Origin: CAJXMH01 sp040220135
Lineage (GTDB): Bacteria; Bacteroidota; Bacteroidia; Flavobacteriales_E; Vicingaceae
Direction of reading: 5' to 3'
Assembly: GCA_040220135.1 (NCBI GenBank)
Contig: JAVJTT010000004.1
Span: 1 to 64,000 of the forward strand
Length of the DNA stretch: 64,000 nt
Shown piece by piece: positions 7,285-15,398 of the stretch. Within the stretch, counting starts at the first letter, position 1. Every line of letters begins with the position of its first letter. A model generated the notes under the pieces. The model searched no databases and had not been told where the DNA came from. It saw only the letters and a list, made by a program, of their open reading frames with translations. The position numbers were made by a program, and so were the translations under genes.

Positions 7285-8541
7285 ATGAAATCTTCCCTTT
7301 TTTGCATCCTTCTCGTTTCACTCTTCAGTTTTGCCTGCACCAAAACAGAAACTGTTTCAGAAACCTATCAGATTCCAATTTACCAACGTAGTACAGAAGC
7401 GGAAGCCGAAGCAGGTCTGCAACAAAAGGCAGCTGAAAACATACAAGAGTTTGGTAACATTTACCGCTATCAAGACTATTTATTGGTAAACGAATTGGGA
7501 AAAGGCATTCACATTTACGACAACAGCAATCCACAAAGTCCGACGCAAATTAGCTTTATGCAGATCCCAGGTAATTACGACCTAGCCATTCGAAATGATG
7601 TGCTATTTGTAGATAGCTATGACGATTTGCTCAGCCTTGACATTAGGGATCCCAATAACATTCAACTGCTTCATCGCAAAAACAACGTTTTTCCTCAGTA
7701 CCATCCTTCTATTGGACGAATTGTGGGCTACAAAGACACCACTGTCTATTACGAGCGAGATGTAGATCGAAATTGGCCATTTGGTGGCTCACAAGAAGAC
7801 AATGATGCCGTTTTTCAAACTACAAACGCTGGGGGAAAAGTTCAAAACCCAAACCAAACCGGAATTGGTGGGTCCATGGCCCGATTTACCATAAGCGGTG
7901 CTAACCTCTATACCGTTGATCAAAACAGCTTGCACTCTTTCAACATTAGTAACGCTTCTCAAATTCAGAAAGTAGGCGATGAATACGTGAGCTTTATGGC
8001 AGAGATTGAAACCATTTTCCCTTACCAAAACTATGTGTTTATCGGCTCAACCAATGGAGTTTTCATTTATAATGTTAGCAATCCCGCCCAGTTTCAATAT
8101 GTTTCAGAATTTACCCATGCTAGAGCTTGTGATCCGGTTTATGTAAGTGATAGTTTAGCCTTTGTAACCTTGCGCTCTAACACCAATCAGCGCTGCATAG
8201 GCACCAACAATCAATTGGATGTACTGAATGTTACCCAAATAGAAAGTCCTACCTTATTGCAAACCTTCGGCATGACTTCTCCATACGGTTTAGGAGTCAG
8301 TGATTCACTGATTTTCATCTGTGAAGGCGAACATGGAGTGAAAGTATTTGACTTTGATAAAATTTACCAAAACCGTCAAATTACCGGCATTCAATTAAAC
8401 TTGAAGCATCACCAAAACAATTTAAATGCACGAGATGTGATTCCGCTTAAGAAAAGCATTTTGGTAGTTGGACCAAATACGGTTAAACAATACAGTGTAG
8501 ATAAAGAAGGAAAGTTGAACCTCATTTCAAGCATCCAATAA
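7285..8541 (+). CDS. LVIVD-repeat-like beta-propeller lipoprotein
   Basis: A 418-aa lipoprotein with lipobox FSFAC (cysteine 18). The mature part has repeated blocks of the LVIVD kind: YLLVNELGKGIHIYDNSNP-x-S-P, LFVDSYDDLLSLDIRDPNN, YVFIGSTNGVFIYNVSNPAQ, AFVTLRSNT...LDVLNVTQIESP and LIFICEGEHGVKVFDFDK. Such repeats build a seven-bladed propeller on the cell surface; the family has no defined activity. Residues 170-200 interrupt the propeller pattern with an acidic, glycine-rich loop. It is one of four lipoprotein genes in a row, each preceded by 90-120 nt. Confidence 0.8.
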   Translation: MKSSLFCILLVSLFSFACTKTETVSETYQIPIYQRSTEAEAEAGLQQKAAENIQEFGNIYRYQDYLLVNELGKGIHIYDNSNPQSPTQISFMQIPGNYDLAIRNDVLFVDSYDDLLSLDIRDPNNIQLLHRKNNVFPQYHPSIGRIVGYKDTTVYYERDVDRNWPFGGSQEDNDAVFQTTNAGGKVQNPNQTGIGGSMARFTISGANLYTVDQNSLHSFNISNASQIQKVGDEYVSFMAEIETIFPYQNYVFIGSTNGVFIYNVSNPAQFQYVSEFTHARACDPVYVSDSLAFVTLRSNTNQRCIGTNNQLDVLNVTQIESPTLLQTFGMTSPYGLGVSDSLIFICEGEHGVKVFDFDKIYQNRQITGIQLNLKHHQNNLNARDVIPLKKSILVVGPNTVKQYSVDKEGKLNLISSIQ

Positions 8542-8642
8542 GCGCACATACGTTGTTTACCCTAGAAGAATACGACATTTAACTTATTTGCCTTAGGAAC
8601 AAATACTTAGAGTTTTGTGGTAGAACCTTTAAACCTACCTTC

Positions 8643-9437
8643 ATGAAACTTTCCAGAATACTTTTTATTTTATTCCTTTCGAGCATAGCTGTAACAGCTT
8701 GCAGCGAAGACGATGAAGACGAAACAACTGAACCAACACCTACTACCAATAACAATGGAGGTGGTGGATCGCAAAATGCAACTTTACCTTCCACCGTAAT
8801 TGGTCAAATGGTGAACATGAAGTTTACAGCCCCACAAAGCGGAGCTCCTTATACCGATCAACAAGAACTGAAGTTTACCTTTTCTTCAAGCGGAAGCTTA
8901 TTTATTGATGAAAACCCAAATGCCGCTGATGGTGATGAAATAAGCTTGAACACGGTAACCAAAGTGAATACCGAATATGTTTGGGAAGATGCAAGTTCGG
9001 GCTTCAGCTATAAGTTGTCACTTAAATCTGATAGCAGCATTAATGAAGTTAACCTTTTCAGTAACTCAGGCAGCACCTTTTTGGGTCAGTTTATCCCTAT
9101 TTCAAGCGGAGGTGGTGCATCTCTTATCGGAAACTATGCGGGCACCTATACCGTTACTTCAGTTGATCATGGAAGTCACAACCGGATGACGGTTATCATT
9201 GATTCAATTGGAAATATTGACTTTGACACCAACACACAATTTAGCACAGCTGACTACGCCTTGGTGAGCGACCGCTTAGATTGTTGTGATGGAATTTGGG
9301 TTGACATGACCCCTTATCCTACAACTCCTAACCCGCGAATAAACTTATTCATTGACAGTGCTTCAGCTAGTCCAAGTAAAATTGAATACATGCCCAATTA
9401 CCCTGGTATTTCAGGACGAGTGCATGTGCTCTTCTAA
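8643..9437 (+). CDS. Lipoprotein of unknown function
   Basis: A 264-aa lipoprotein: signal peptide with lipobox AVTAC (cysteine 20), an acidic SEDDEDE stretch and a Thr/Pro, Asn/Gly linker up to residue about 48. That acidic run right after the cysteine matches the lipoprotein export signal described for Capnocytophaga and Flavobacterium, so surface display is likely. The rest is beta-rich and without a domain I recognise; an early block (VIGQMVNMKFTAPQSGAPYT) and a later GNYAGTYTVTSV stretch look like two small beta-sandwich or lipocalin-like folds, and a CCDG at about residue 217 is notable. A strong terminator follows. Confidence 0.7.
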   Translation: MKLSRILFILFLSSIAVTACSEDDEDETTEPTPTTNNNGGGGSQNATLPSTVIGQMVNMKFTAPQSGAPYTDQQELKFTFSSSGSLFIDENPNAADGDEISLNTVTKVNTEYVWEDASSGFSYKLSLKSDSSINEVNLFSNSGSTFLGQFIPISSGGGASLIGNYAGTYTVTSVDHGSHNRMTVIIDSIGNIDFDTNTQFSTADYALVSDRLDCCDGIWVDMTPYPTTPNPRINLFIDSASASPSKIEYMPNYPGISGRVHVLF

Positions 9438-9454
9438 TTAACTAACCAATCTTT

Positions 9455-9483
9455 AAAAGGCCTCTTTTTGAGGCCTTTTTTCT
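9455..9483 (+). terminator. Intrinsic terminator
   Basis: A 10-bp perfect stem (AAAAGGCCTC / GAGGCCTTTT) with a five-T loop, followed by a T-rich run. It closes the lipoprotein gene ending at 9437 and also shows that translation of the next gene must begin later than the frame opening at 9468. Confidence 0.9.
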
Positions 9484-9527
9484 TTATAACTTTTCACCAG
9501 GCTAAGCTTAAACTAACAACAGTAGTT

Positions 9528-9535
9528 TACCTTTA
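9528..9535 (+). promoter_or_regulatory. Near-consensus -7 box four nt before an ATG
   Basis: TACCTTTA, preceded by TT exactly as at 4966-4975, ends four nt before the ATG at 9540: the same sequence and the same spacing as upstream of the FISUMP gene. Confidence 0.4.
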
Positions 9536-9539
9536 CAGC

Positions 9540-10799
9540 ATGAAATTGAGCAGTAGTGTTTGTTGCCTGCTTACACTACTCTTTTGTACTTCCGTATACT
9601 CTCAATCGCTTCAATCACTTGAAGGTCAAAAAGCGAAGCTGAACGCTGACTTGAAAGCAGTAGAAAGTGAAAAGCATGATTTAGACAGTACTTTAGAGCT
9701 AGTTGAGTTGGCGATTATTAACAAAAAATTAAATTCGATCGGCTATCCGAAGGGAAAGCAGAAAAGTACAATCATAAATCATTCGGCCATGAGCCTGCAA
9801 TACGCAGAGGATCATGAACAAGCAGCCTGGGTAATGCATTTAATTTCTCCCAAAATTGCGGAAGGCGCTGAAGGTAGAACCAATGATTTTCGTCCTGATA
9901 CGATGGTAAAGAGTGGGACTGCTGTAGAAACAGATTACTTTTTAAGGTATCAAGAAGAAGGAGAAATCAAATATGATGGCTATGGCTATGATCGAGGTCA
10001 TTTAGCGCCGAGTGCGGACTTTAGATGGAGTAAAAAAGCCTTGAGTGAAAGTTTCTTTTACAGTAATATGTCGCCTCAGTTACCGGAATTTAACCGAGAA
10101 GCTTGGGCCGAGCTTGAAAGCCTAGTGCGTTCTTACGTATTACGAACCGGAAACGAACTTTATGTAATAACTGGCCCCCTTTTAAAAGCCGATCTACCCA
10201 AGATAAGTAGAAGCCAGAATGAACTTTCAATAGCCGAGAATTTTTATAAAGTACTTCTTGACCCTAAAGCTAAAGTAGGCATAGGTTTTCTACTACCTCA
10301 TCAGAAGTGTGAAGCTACCTTTAGCGCCTATGCCTTGCCAATTGACAGTATTGAAGCACTAAGTGGATTTGATTTTTATCCTGATTTAGATTCAAGTCTT
10401 GAAATGAGCATTGAAAGTCAAGCAGATTTCTATCATCTATTTCCTTTAGAAAAAGGAGATAGTGAACCTATACCCTTGCGTCAATTGGGTAAAAATGAAT
10501 TCAATACAGAAGTAGTGAACAAGTTTATAGGCATGGAAAAAACCATTTGTGGAACCGTGGTAAGTACTTACAAGAGCAGTAAAGGGAATGTTTTTCTCAA
10601 CTTAGACAAGCGTTTTCCAAGAACTGTCTTTTCTGTCAATATTTGGAGCTCAAACATTACGAACTTCAGTTACTCACCAGAGAAATTCTTAGAGAATAAA
10701 AAAGTATGTGTAAAAGGTAGAATTGGTTCAAGAGAAGGCGTAGCCAATGTTTCAGCTGAGCATGAAAGACAAATTCGAGTTTTAAGTGCCGGAGATTAA
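9540..10799 (+). CDS. Secreted DRGH-type DNA/RNA non-specific endonuclease with C-terminal OB-like domain
   Basis: A 419-aa secreted protein: signal peptide ending near YSQS (residue 22), a short coiled coil (25-50), then a beta-beta-alpha-metal nuclease (NUC1/Serratia type) around residues 60-290. The catalytic DRGHLAPSADF motif lies at about 151-161 and the metal-binding asparagine is in FYSNMSPQ near 175-182. It should cut DNA and RNA outside the cytoplasm, for nutrition or biofilm turnover. Residues about 325-410 form a separate beta-rich domain (ICGTVVSTYKSSKGNVFLNL and VCVKGRIGSREG) like the OB-folds that bind nucleic acids. Start chosen at the signal-peptide Met, after the terminator and the -7 box. 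Confidence 0.88.
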   Translation: MKLSSSVCCLLTLLFCTSVYSQSLQSLEGQKAKLNADLKAVESEKHDLDSTLELVELAIINKKLNSIGYPKGKQKSTIINHSAMSLQYAEDHEQAAWVMHLISPKIAEGAEGRTNDFRPDTMVKSGTAVETDYFLRYQEEGEIKYDGYGYDRGHLAPSADFRWSKKALSESFFYSNMSPQLPEFNREAWAELESLVRSYVLRTGNELYVITGPLLKADLPKISRSQNELSIAENFYKVLLDPKAKVGIGFLLPHQKCEATFSAYALPIDSIEALSGFDFYPDLDSSLEMSIESQADFYHLFPLEKGDSEPIPLRQLGKNEFNTEVVNKFIGMEKTICGTVVSTYKSSKGNVFLNLDKRFPRTVFSVNIWSSNITNFSYSPEKFLENKKVCVKGRIGSREGVANVSAEHERQIRVLSAGD

Positions 10800-10833
10800 A
10801 CTATTCGGATTACTTTAGACTAAAAATATTTTT

Positions 10834-11214
10834 ATGCGTCTAGCCGCCCTACTTAGTATCATCGTTTCAGAAATCTTAATCCTCGGCTTATTGGTACTCG
10901 ATGTTAGTGCCGATAAATTAAGCCTAATTAGCACCTTAGTGGTTGTAGTAATTACAGCTTTTGCTAGCTCTGCACTTTTGAGAAATATAAACAGCCTAAA
11001 GAGTAGTAAAAACTACCTCATTAGTGGCATCTTAGGTCTTGTGATTGCTTTTTTCTACTATGTATGGGCACAAGACAACTTAACCCCCTTAGTAGAATGG
11101 TTGAGAAACTCAGGCATCTACTTTTTAATGCTTATTATTTTATTGGCTGCTTTAGGTTTGTTTTTTAGCAAGCCTGCTAGCAAGCCAAAAAAAGTAGAAA
11201 CCAAAGTAGATTAA
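10834..11214 (+). CDS. Four-helix membrane protein
   Basis: A 126-aa integral membrane protein with four hydrophobic segments (about 3-23, 28-48, 60-80 and 92-112) and a Lys-rich cytosolic tail (KPASKPKKVETK). No family recognised. It lies 34 nt after the nuclease gene and only 3 nt before the next gene, so it is probably co-transcribed with the DUF6090-like gene. Confidence 0.6.
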   Translation: MRLAALLSIIVSEILILGLLVLDVSADKLSLISTLVVVVITAFASSALLRNINSLKSSKNYLISGILGLVIAFFYYVWAQDNLTPLVEWLRNSGIYFLMLIILLAALGLFFSKPASKPKKVETKVD

Positions 11215-11217
11215 AAG

Positions 11218-11940
11218 ATGAGTCCTTTGCTCAAACAGCAGCGCAACTCAATGCTTCAAAACAATAGCATGAAAAATTATTTAAAATACGCTTTTGGTGA
11301 AATTATCTTGGTGGTGATCGGGATTTTAATTGCCCTCTTTATTAAGGGAAAGTACAATGAGCAAGAAGAACTAACCCACATTAAAAGAACTGGACTGCAA
11401 GTCTTAGCAGATTTACAAAAAGACACCGCAAACACTGCAGAAATAATCATTGAGGAGAATGCTCAAAAAGAACTCTTTCTAGCCATTTTAAGTGACACCA
11501 TGGATCGAGATTTTTATGACAGCTGTAATTTTTGCCCTTATTTAATTTCTCGATTTCAGGCCTTTGAACCAAGCACACACGGCTTTTCCATTCTAAAAAA
11601 TCAAGACACCGATTTAAAAACTTCTTTGGATACCTTAATCCATGACACCAAGCAATTTTATGCAAGACAAGTTCCTTTATTTGAAATTGTAACCGGCTTG
11701 GTAGAAGAAGAAGTAACCATGACTTTAAACTATTGGAAGAGCAATTATCCTTGGTTTGCTGATTGGGTGCTTGGACATCCCCCGCTCGAATTTGATCGCT
11801 ACATGCACCAAAATCCAGACTTTCGCAATCGAGTAGCTAGTTATTGGTTGATCAATTATGGCAACTTTGTGCCTTATTTAGAGGCCTACCAAATAGAAGC
11901 CACTCAACTTGCAAAACGTTGGGACAAAGAGTTAAACTAA
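11218..11940 (+). CDS. DUF6090-like membrane-anchored protein
   Basis: A 240-aa protein whose N-terminus (NYLKYAFGEIILVVIGILIA, residues 19-38) is the hallmark of the DUF6090 family widespread in Bacteroidota, normally continuing with LQINNWNE; here it continues LFIKGKYNE. One membrane helix then leads into a mostly helical, probably periplasmic domain with a CNFCP pair of cysteines near residue 101. No function is known for the family. The first Met is kept because relatives carry a similar 15-20-residue basic extension. It starts 3 nt after the upstream membrane protein. Confidence 0.75.
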   Translation: MSPLLKQQRNSMLQNNSMKNYLKYAFGEIILVVIGILIALFIKGKYNEQEELTHIKRTGLQVLADLQKDTANTAEIIIEENAQKELFLAILSDTMDRDFYDSCNFCPYLISRFQAFEPSTHGFSILKNQDTDLKTSLDTLIHDTKQFYARQVPLFEIVTGLVEEEVTMTLNYWKSNYPWFADWVLGHPPLEFDRYMHQNPDFRNRVASYWLINYGNFVPYLEAYQIEATQLAKRWDKELN

Positions 11941-11975
11941 ATCCATTTATCTTTTCCTAAGGTGTTTCTTATGTC

Positions 11976-11983
11976 TACTTTTG
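11976..11983 (+). promoter_or_regulatory. TAnnTTTG -7 box of the beta-helix gene
   Basis: TACTTTTG matches TAnnTTTG and lies 18 nt before the ATG at 12002. It overlaps an upstream TTG that could otherwise be read as a start, supporting the shorter start. Confidence 0.5.
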
Positions 11984-12001
11984 CCCGCCAAAAACGAGAC
12001 T

Positions 12002-13447
12002 ATGAAGAAATTACTTATTGCTTTTTTAATGCTTGTTGCAATAGGAACGCAAGCCCAATATACCACTCCCGGAACAGCAGTAAATTGGAATTTTGATAGC
12101 CTCTCCAATGCAAGCAATGCAGTTACAAAAAGTGGATCAACTTATCAAGTCAACCAAAATATACTCCTCTCTCTAACTGACACCTTAAGAATTGACTCGA
12201 ACATTATTGTAGAGTTTGGATCCAATGTGGAGCTAGAGGTTTTAGGTAGCTTTATATCAAATCCTAAAGATAGTGCAGTATTAACCGCCACTAATTCTAA
12301 TCAGGTTTACGATCAAATTAGAATTGATGATAGTGATGGCTCCTATTTTAACCACACTATTTTTGAATACGGCGGTGGATTGAATGTTTTAAATAGCGAC
12401 TTTACAGTTGAAAACTGTGTATTTCGTTTTAATGATGCCAATAACGATGGAGCAATTGACCTCTTTCGCTCAGATTTGCTAATTCAAAACAATCATTTTT
12501 ATCAAAATCAAGGTCCCGCGATAAACTCAGGCGCTAACATTGCCTCTGCCCCAATAGTATTAAACAATCGAATTGAAGGAAATGTAGCCAATGGAGGTAA
12601 TAAATCGCAAATTAATTTTGGTGCCACGGGGACAGACACTTTAATAATAAAAGGAAACACCATTATAGGTCAATACAGCAATGCCGGTGGTGTTGCTATA
12701 TTCCCGTTGGGCGGAGCAATTACAATTATTGATTCCAATATAATTGATGGAAACCGCTATGGCATTGCACAACTAAATTCAAATAATTGGTCACAAATAA
12801 GTCGAAACCAGATCTCAAATAACAACACACAAGGAAATCCAAACTTAGGCGGAAGCGGAATCAACTTTAACGGAGATGCAAGCAATAAATCCATCATAAG
12901 CGAAAATGAAATCTACGGTAATTTATGGGGCATCACCATTCAAAATACGGCCAAACCCAATATTGGTGATTTACGAAGTGCTTCGTACAATGTCGGTTTA
13001 AACGAAATTTATAATAACAACAATGGAGGAAATGAATACAACATTTTCAATAATACTCCGGATTCTATTTACGCCCAAAATAACATTTGGAATTATGCCA
13101 ATCTTACTGCGGTAGAAAACACCATTTCTCATAAGCCTGACGACCCGAGTCTTGGCTATGTGCGTTACACACCAATCAATGCTTTAATTACTGCATTAGA
13201 AGAAAAGAGCAAAGCAAATTCCAGCACTAAACTTTATCCCAATCCATCAAACTCTCAGTTTACCGTAGCGTCTGATTTTGATGTTCATCGGATTGATTGG
13301 TTTAACTTGGAAGGTAAACTTGTTCGTAGCGACAAACAAACTGGACTTAGAAAAGTAGAACTTGAAGAAAATGAATTAAAAGGACAATTCTTTATTCGAA
13401 TCACAGGTAAAAACAGAACGGTAGTTAAAAAACTACTTTTGAAATAG
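12002..13447 (+). CDS. T9SS-secreted parallel beta-helix protein
   Basis: A 481-aa secreted protein: signal peptide ending at TQAQ (residue 18), a right-handed beta-helix (about 90-370) recognisable by repeated I-x-x-N-x-I units such as PIVLNNRIEGN, TLIIKGNTIIG and ITIIDSNIIDGN, and a C-terminal type A T9SS sorting domain (about 405-481) starting LYPNPSNSQFTV and ending KTVVKKLLLK-like. Family folds of this kind bind or cleave polysaccharides, but no catalytic set is visible. It would be exported by the T9SS and attached to the surface. A UUCG-capped terminator follows. Confidence 0.88.
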   Translation: MKKLLIAFLMLVAIGTQAQYTTPGTAVNWNFDSLSNASNAVTKSGSTYQVNQNILLSLTDTLRIDSNIIVEFGSNVELEVLGSFISNPKDSAVLTATNSNQVYDQIRIDDSDGSYFNHTIFEYGGGLNVLNSDFTVENCVFRFNDANNDGAIDLFRSDLLIQNNHFYQNQGPAINSGANIASAPIVLNNRIEGNVANGGNKSQINFGATGTDTLIIKGNTIIGQYSNAGGVAIFPLGGAITIIDSNIIDGNRYGIAQLNSNNWSQISRNQISNNNTQGNPNLGGSGINFNGDASNKSIISENEIYGNLWGITIQNTAKPNIGDLRSASYNVGLNEIYNNNNGGNEYNIFNNTPDSIYAQNNIWNYANLTAVENTISHKPDDPSLGYVRYTPINALITALEEKSKANSSTKLYPNPSNSQFTVASDFDVHRIDWFNLEGKLVRSDKQTGLRKVELEENELKGQFFIRITGKNRTVVKKLLLK

Positions 13448-13475
13448 CGTTATTCAACTTTTTACGTTGATAAGT

Positions 13476-13510
13476 AAAGCCTGCACATTTCGATGTGCAG
13501 GCTTTTGTGT
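13476..13510 (+). terminator. Strong intrinsic terminator with UUCG loop
   Basis: A 13-bp perfect stem (AAAGCCTGCACAT at 13476-13488 with ATGTGCAGGCTTT at 13493-13505) closed by a TTCG tetraloop and followed by a T-rich tail. It insulates the beta-helix gene from mpl 30 nt later. Confidence 0.92.
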
Positions 13511-13539
13511 TTTAGTTTTAAGCCTTTAAACAATAGACT

Positions 13540-14898
13540 ATGAAAGTTCACTTTATTGCCATAGGTGGTAGTGCCATGCACAATATGGCCATTGCTCTGC
13601 ATAAGAAAGGTTATGAGGTTAGCGGCTCAGATGATGAGATTTTTGAGCCTTCGAAAAGTAGATTGGCTAAACACAATTTACTACCTAAAAAGGTAGGTTG
13701 GCAAGCGGAGAAAATTAATGACTCTTATGACGCCATAATTTTGGGCATGCATGCTAAGCCGGATAATCCCGAATTGCTAAAAGCCCAAGAATTGGGCTTG
13801 AAAATATACTCTTACCCAGAATACATTTATGAACAAGCCAAGGATAAGCAACGGTTTGTAATTGCCGGAAGTCATGGAAAAACTTCTATCACTGCTATGG
13901 TGATGCACGTGCTAAAAAAGGCTAAACTAGATTTTGATTATATGGTGGGCGCCCAATTAGAGGGCTTTGATACTATGGTGCGTTTAAGCGATGCACCAAT
14001 TATAATCATTGAAGGAGATGAGTACCTTTCTTCTCCAATAGACCGTCGACCTAAATTCTTTTGGTACAAGCCTCAATTTACTGTAATCAGTGGAATTGCT
14101 TGGGATCACATCAATGTCTTCCCCACATTTGAGAATTACCTCGATCAATTCAAGCAGTACTTAGCTTCTTTACCAGAAGATGCAGAAGTATATTACTATC
14201 AAGGCGACGAAATGCTCGGTCAAGTGGTTAATGAAGCTAGATCAGGTTTAAAGAAACTGCCATACCAGACTCATGCCCACAAAAATGAAGCAGGAAAAAC
14301 CATTCTAAAAACACCAAATGAAGAAGTACCTGTTTTAGTTTTTGGCTCGCATAACCTTCAGAACCTTTCTGCTGCAAAATCAATTTGCATGGCAGCAGGT
14401 GTAGATGAAAGTACTTTTTATCAAGCGATACAATCTTTTAAAGGAGCGGCCAAGCGTCTGGAATTAATTGCGGGGAATGAAGACTGCTTAATTTATAAAG
14501 ACTACGCACACTCCCCTTCTAAGCTAAAAGCGACAACTCAAGCAGTAAAGAATCAATTTGAAGCAAAAAAAGTTATCGCTGTCATGGAGCTACACACTTT
14601 CAGTAGCCTGAACAAGGACTTTTTAAGCGAATACAGTGGTTGTATGTCGGCTGCTGATGAGGCAGTGGTTTACTTTAACCCCAAAGCCATTGAACACAAA
14701 GGCTTAGACATGATTCAATCCGAAGATGTTGCAAAGGCTTTCCTCCCTTCAAAAGTGAACGTTTTTGATGATTCTGCTGAAGTAAAAAGATGGGTAGAAG
14801 CTCAAGACTTAAAAAACAGTGTTTTACTACTAATGACCTCCGGTAACTTTGATGGCATTAACTTAAATGAATGGGCGGACCAATTAGTAAAGTCCTAA
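13540..14898 (+). CDS. mpl: UDP-N-acetylmuramate:tripeptide ligase (peptidoglycan recycling)
   Basis: A 452-aa Mur ligase closest in type to Mpl, which joins recycled L-Ala-gamma-D-Glu-meso-DAP to UDP-MurNAc in the cytosol using ATP. Visible: the N-terminal UDP-binding loop (IGGSAMHNMA, 8-17) and GSDDEIFEPS, the P-loop GSHGKTS near 110-116, the acidic EGDEYLSSPIDRRPKF block near 159-174, the ISGIAWDHINVFPT motif with its His, and YKDYAHSPSKL in the C-terminal domain where the peptide-binding residues lie. MurC is excluded by the M-H-N-M-A loop and the DEYLSSPID motif that mark Mpl. It is flanked by a terminator upstream, and its stop overlaps that of the convergent DUF4199 gene by 4 nt. Confidence 0.88.
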   Translation: MKVHFIAIGGSAMHNMAIALHKKGYEVSGSDDEIFEPSKSRLAKHNLLPKKVGWQAEKINDSYDAIILGMHAKPDNPELLKAQELGLKIYSYPEYIYEQAKDKQRFVIAGSHGKTSITAMVMHVLKKAKLDFDYMVGAQLEGFDTMVRLSDAPIIIIEGDEYLSSPIDRRPKFFWYKPQFTVISGIAWDHINVFPTFENYLDQFKQYLASLPEDAEVYYYQGDEMLGQVVNEARSGLKKLPYQTHAHKNEAGKTILKTPNEEVPVLVFGSHNLQNLSAAKSICMAAGVDESTFYQAIQSFKGAAKRLELIAGNEDCLIYKDYAHSPSKLKATTQAVKNQFEAKKVIAVMELHTFSSLNKDFLSEYSGCMSAADEAVVYFNPKAIEHKGLDMIQSEDVAKAFLPSKVNVFDDSAEVKRWVEAQDLKNSVLLLMTSGNFDGINLNEWADQLVKS

Positions 14899-15389
14899 TT
14901 CCGACTAAAGCCGGGAAACTTTCTCATCAAGAAACTTAAAATACCGGCATAGAAACTACCCAACAAAAGAAAGCCAATTAAAGTAACTGTGCTTTGAAAG
15001 AATGGTGATAACACAAATTTTCCAGTTTCTTTTACTTGCTCAAGGTTCATTCCACTTTCTTTAGCCAAAGCAACTTGCTTTTCTAATTTAATATCAAAAT
15101 AAGTGGGGTCAATAATGGCGTAATAGGTATACACAAAAGCTGTCATGGCAATAGCATACAAGGCTGCCACCCTAACTCCGGCTTTAAAATCTTGAGGAAA
15201 AGAAGTTTGCTTGTGCTGCATCTTAAACAACCGAATTCCCAAGAATACGCCTGTCATGAGAACAAAGACATTTCCAAAAATGGCAATTTTCTCATAATCG
15301 GTAAATTGCCAAGCCTGGCTGTAAACAATCAACTTTAGCAGTACCGAAACCACCATCATCCAAACTACAATGGAGATATTGGACTTCAT
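14895..15389 (-). CDS. DUF4199 membrane protein
   Basis: A 164-aa inner-membrane protein with four predicted helices (about 5-24, 36-54, 70-92 and 135-157), matching the DUF4199 layout: two N-terminal helices, FKAGVRVAALYA before the third, an amphipathic YYAIIDPTYFD...EQVALAKESGM loop, and a final FLLLGSFYAGILSFLMRK helix. Function unknown. It begins 9 nt after rho and is probably read from the rho transcript. Its 3' end overlaps mpl tail to tail. Confidence 0.85.
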   Translation of the reverse strand: MKSNISIVVWMMVVSVLLKLIVYSQAWQFTDYEKIAIFGNVFVLMTGVFLGIRLFKMQHKQTSFPQDFKAGVRVAALYAIAMTAFVYTYYAIIDPTYFDIKLEKQVALAKESGMNLEQVKETGKFVLSPFFQSTVTLIGFLLLGSFYAGILSFLMRKFPGFSRN

Positions 15390-15398
15390 AAAAATAGT

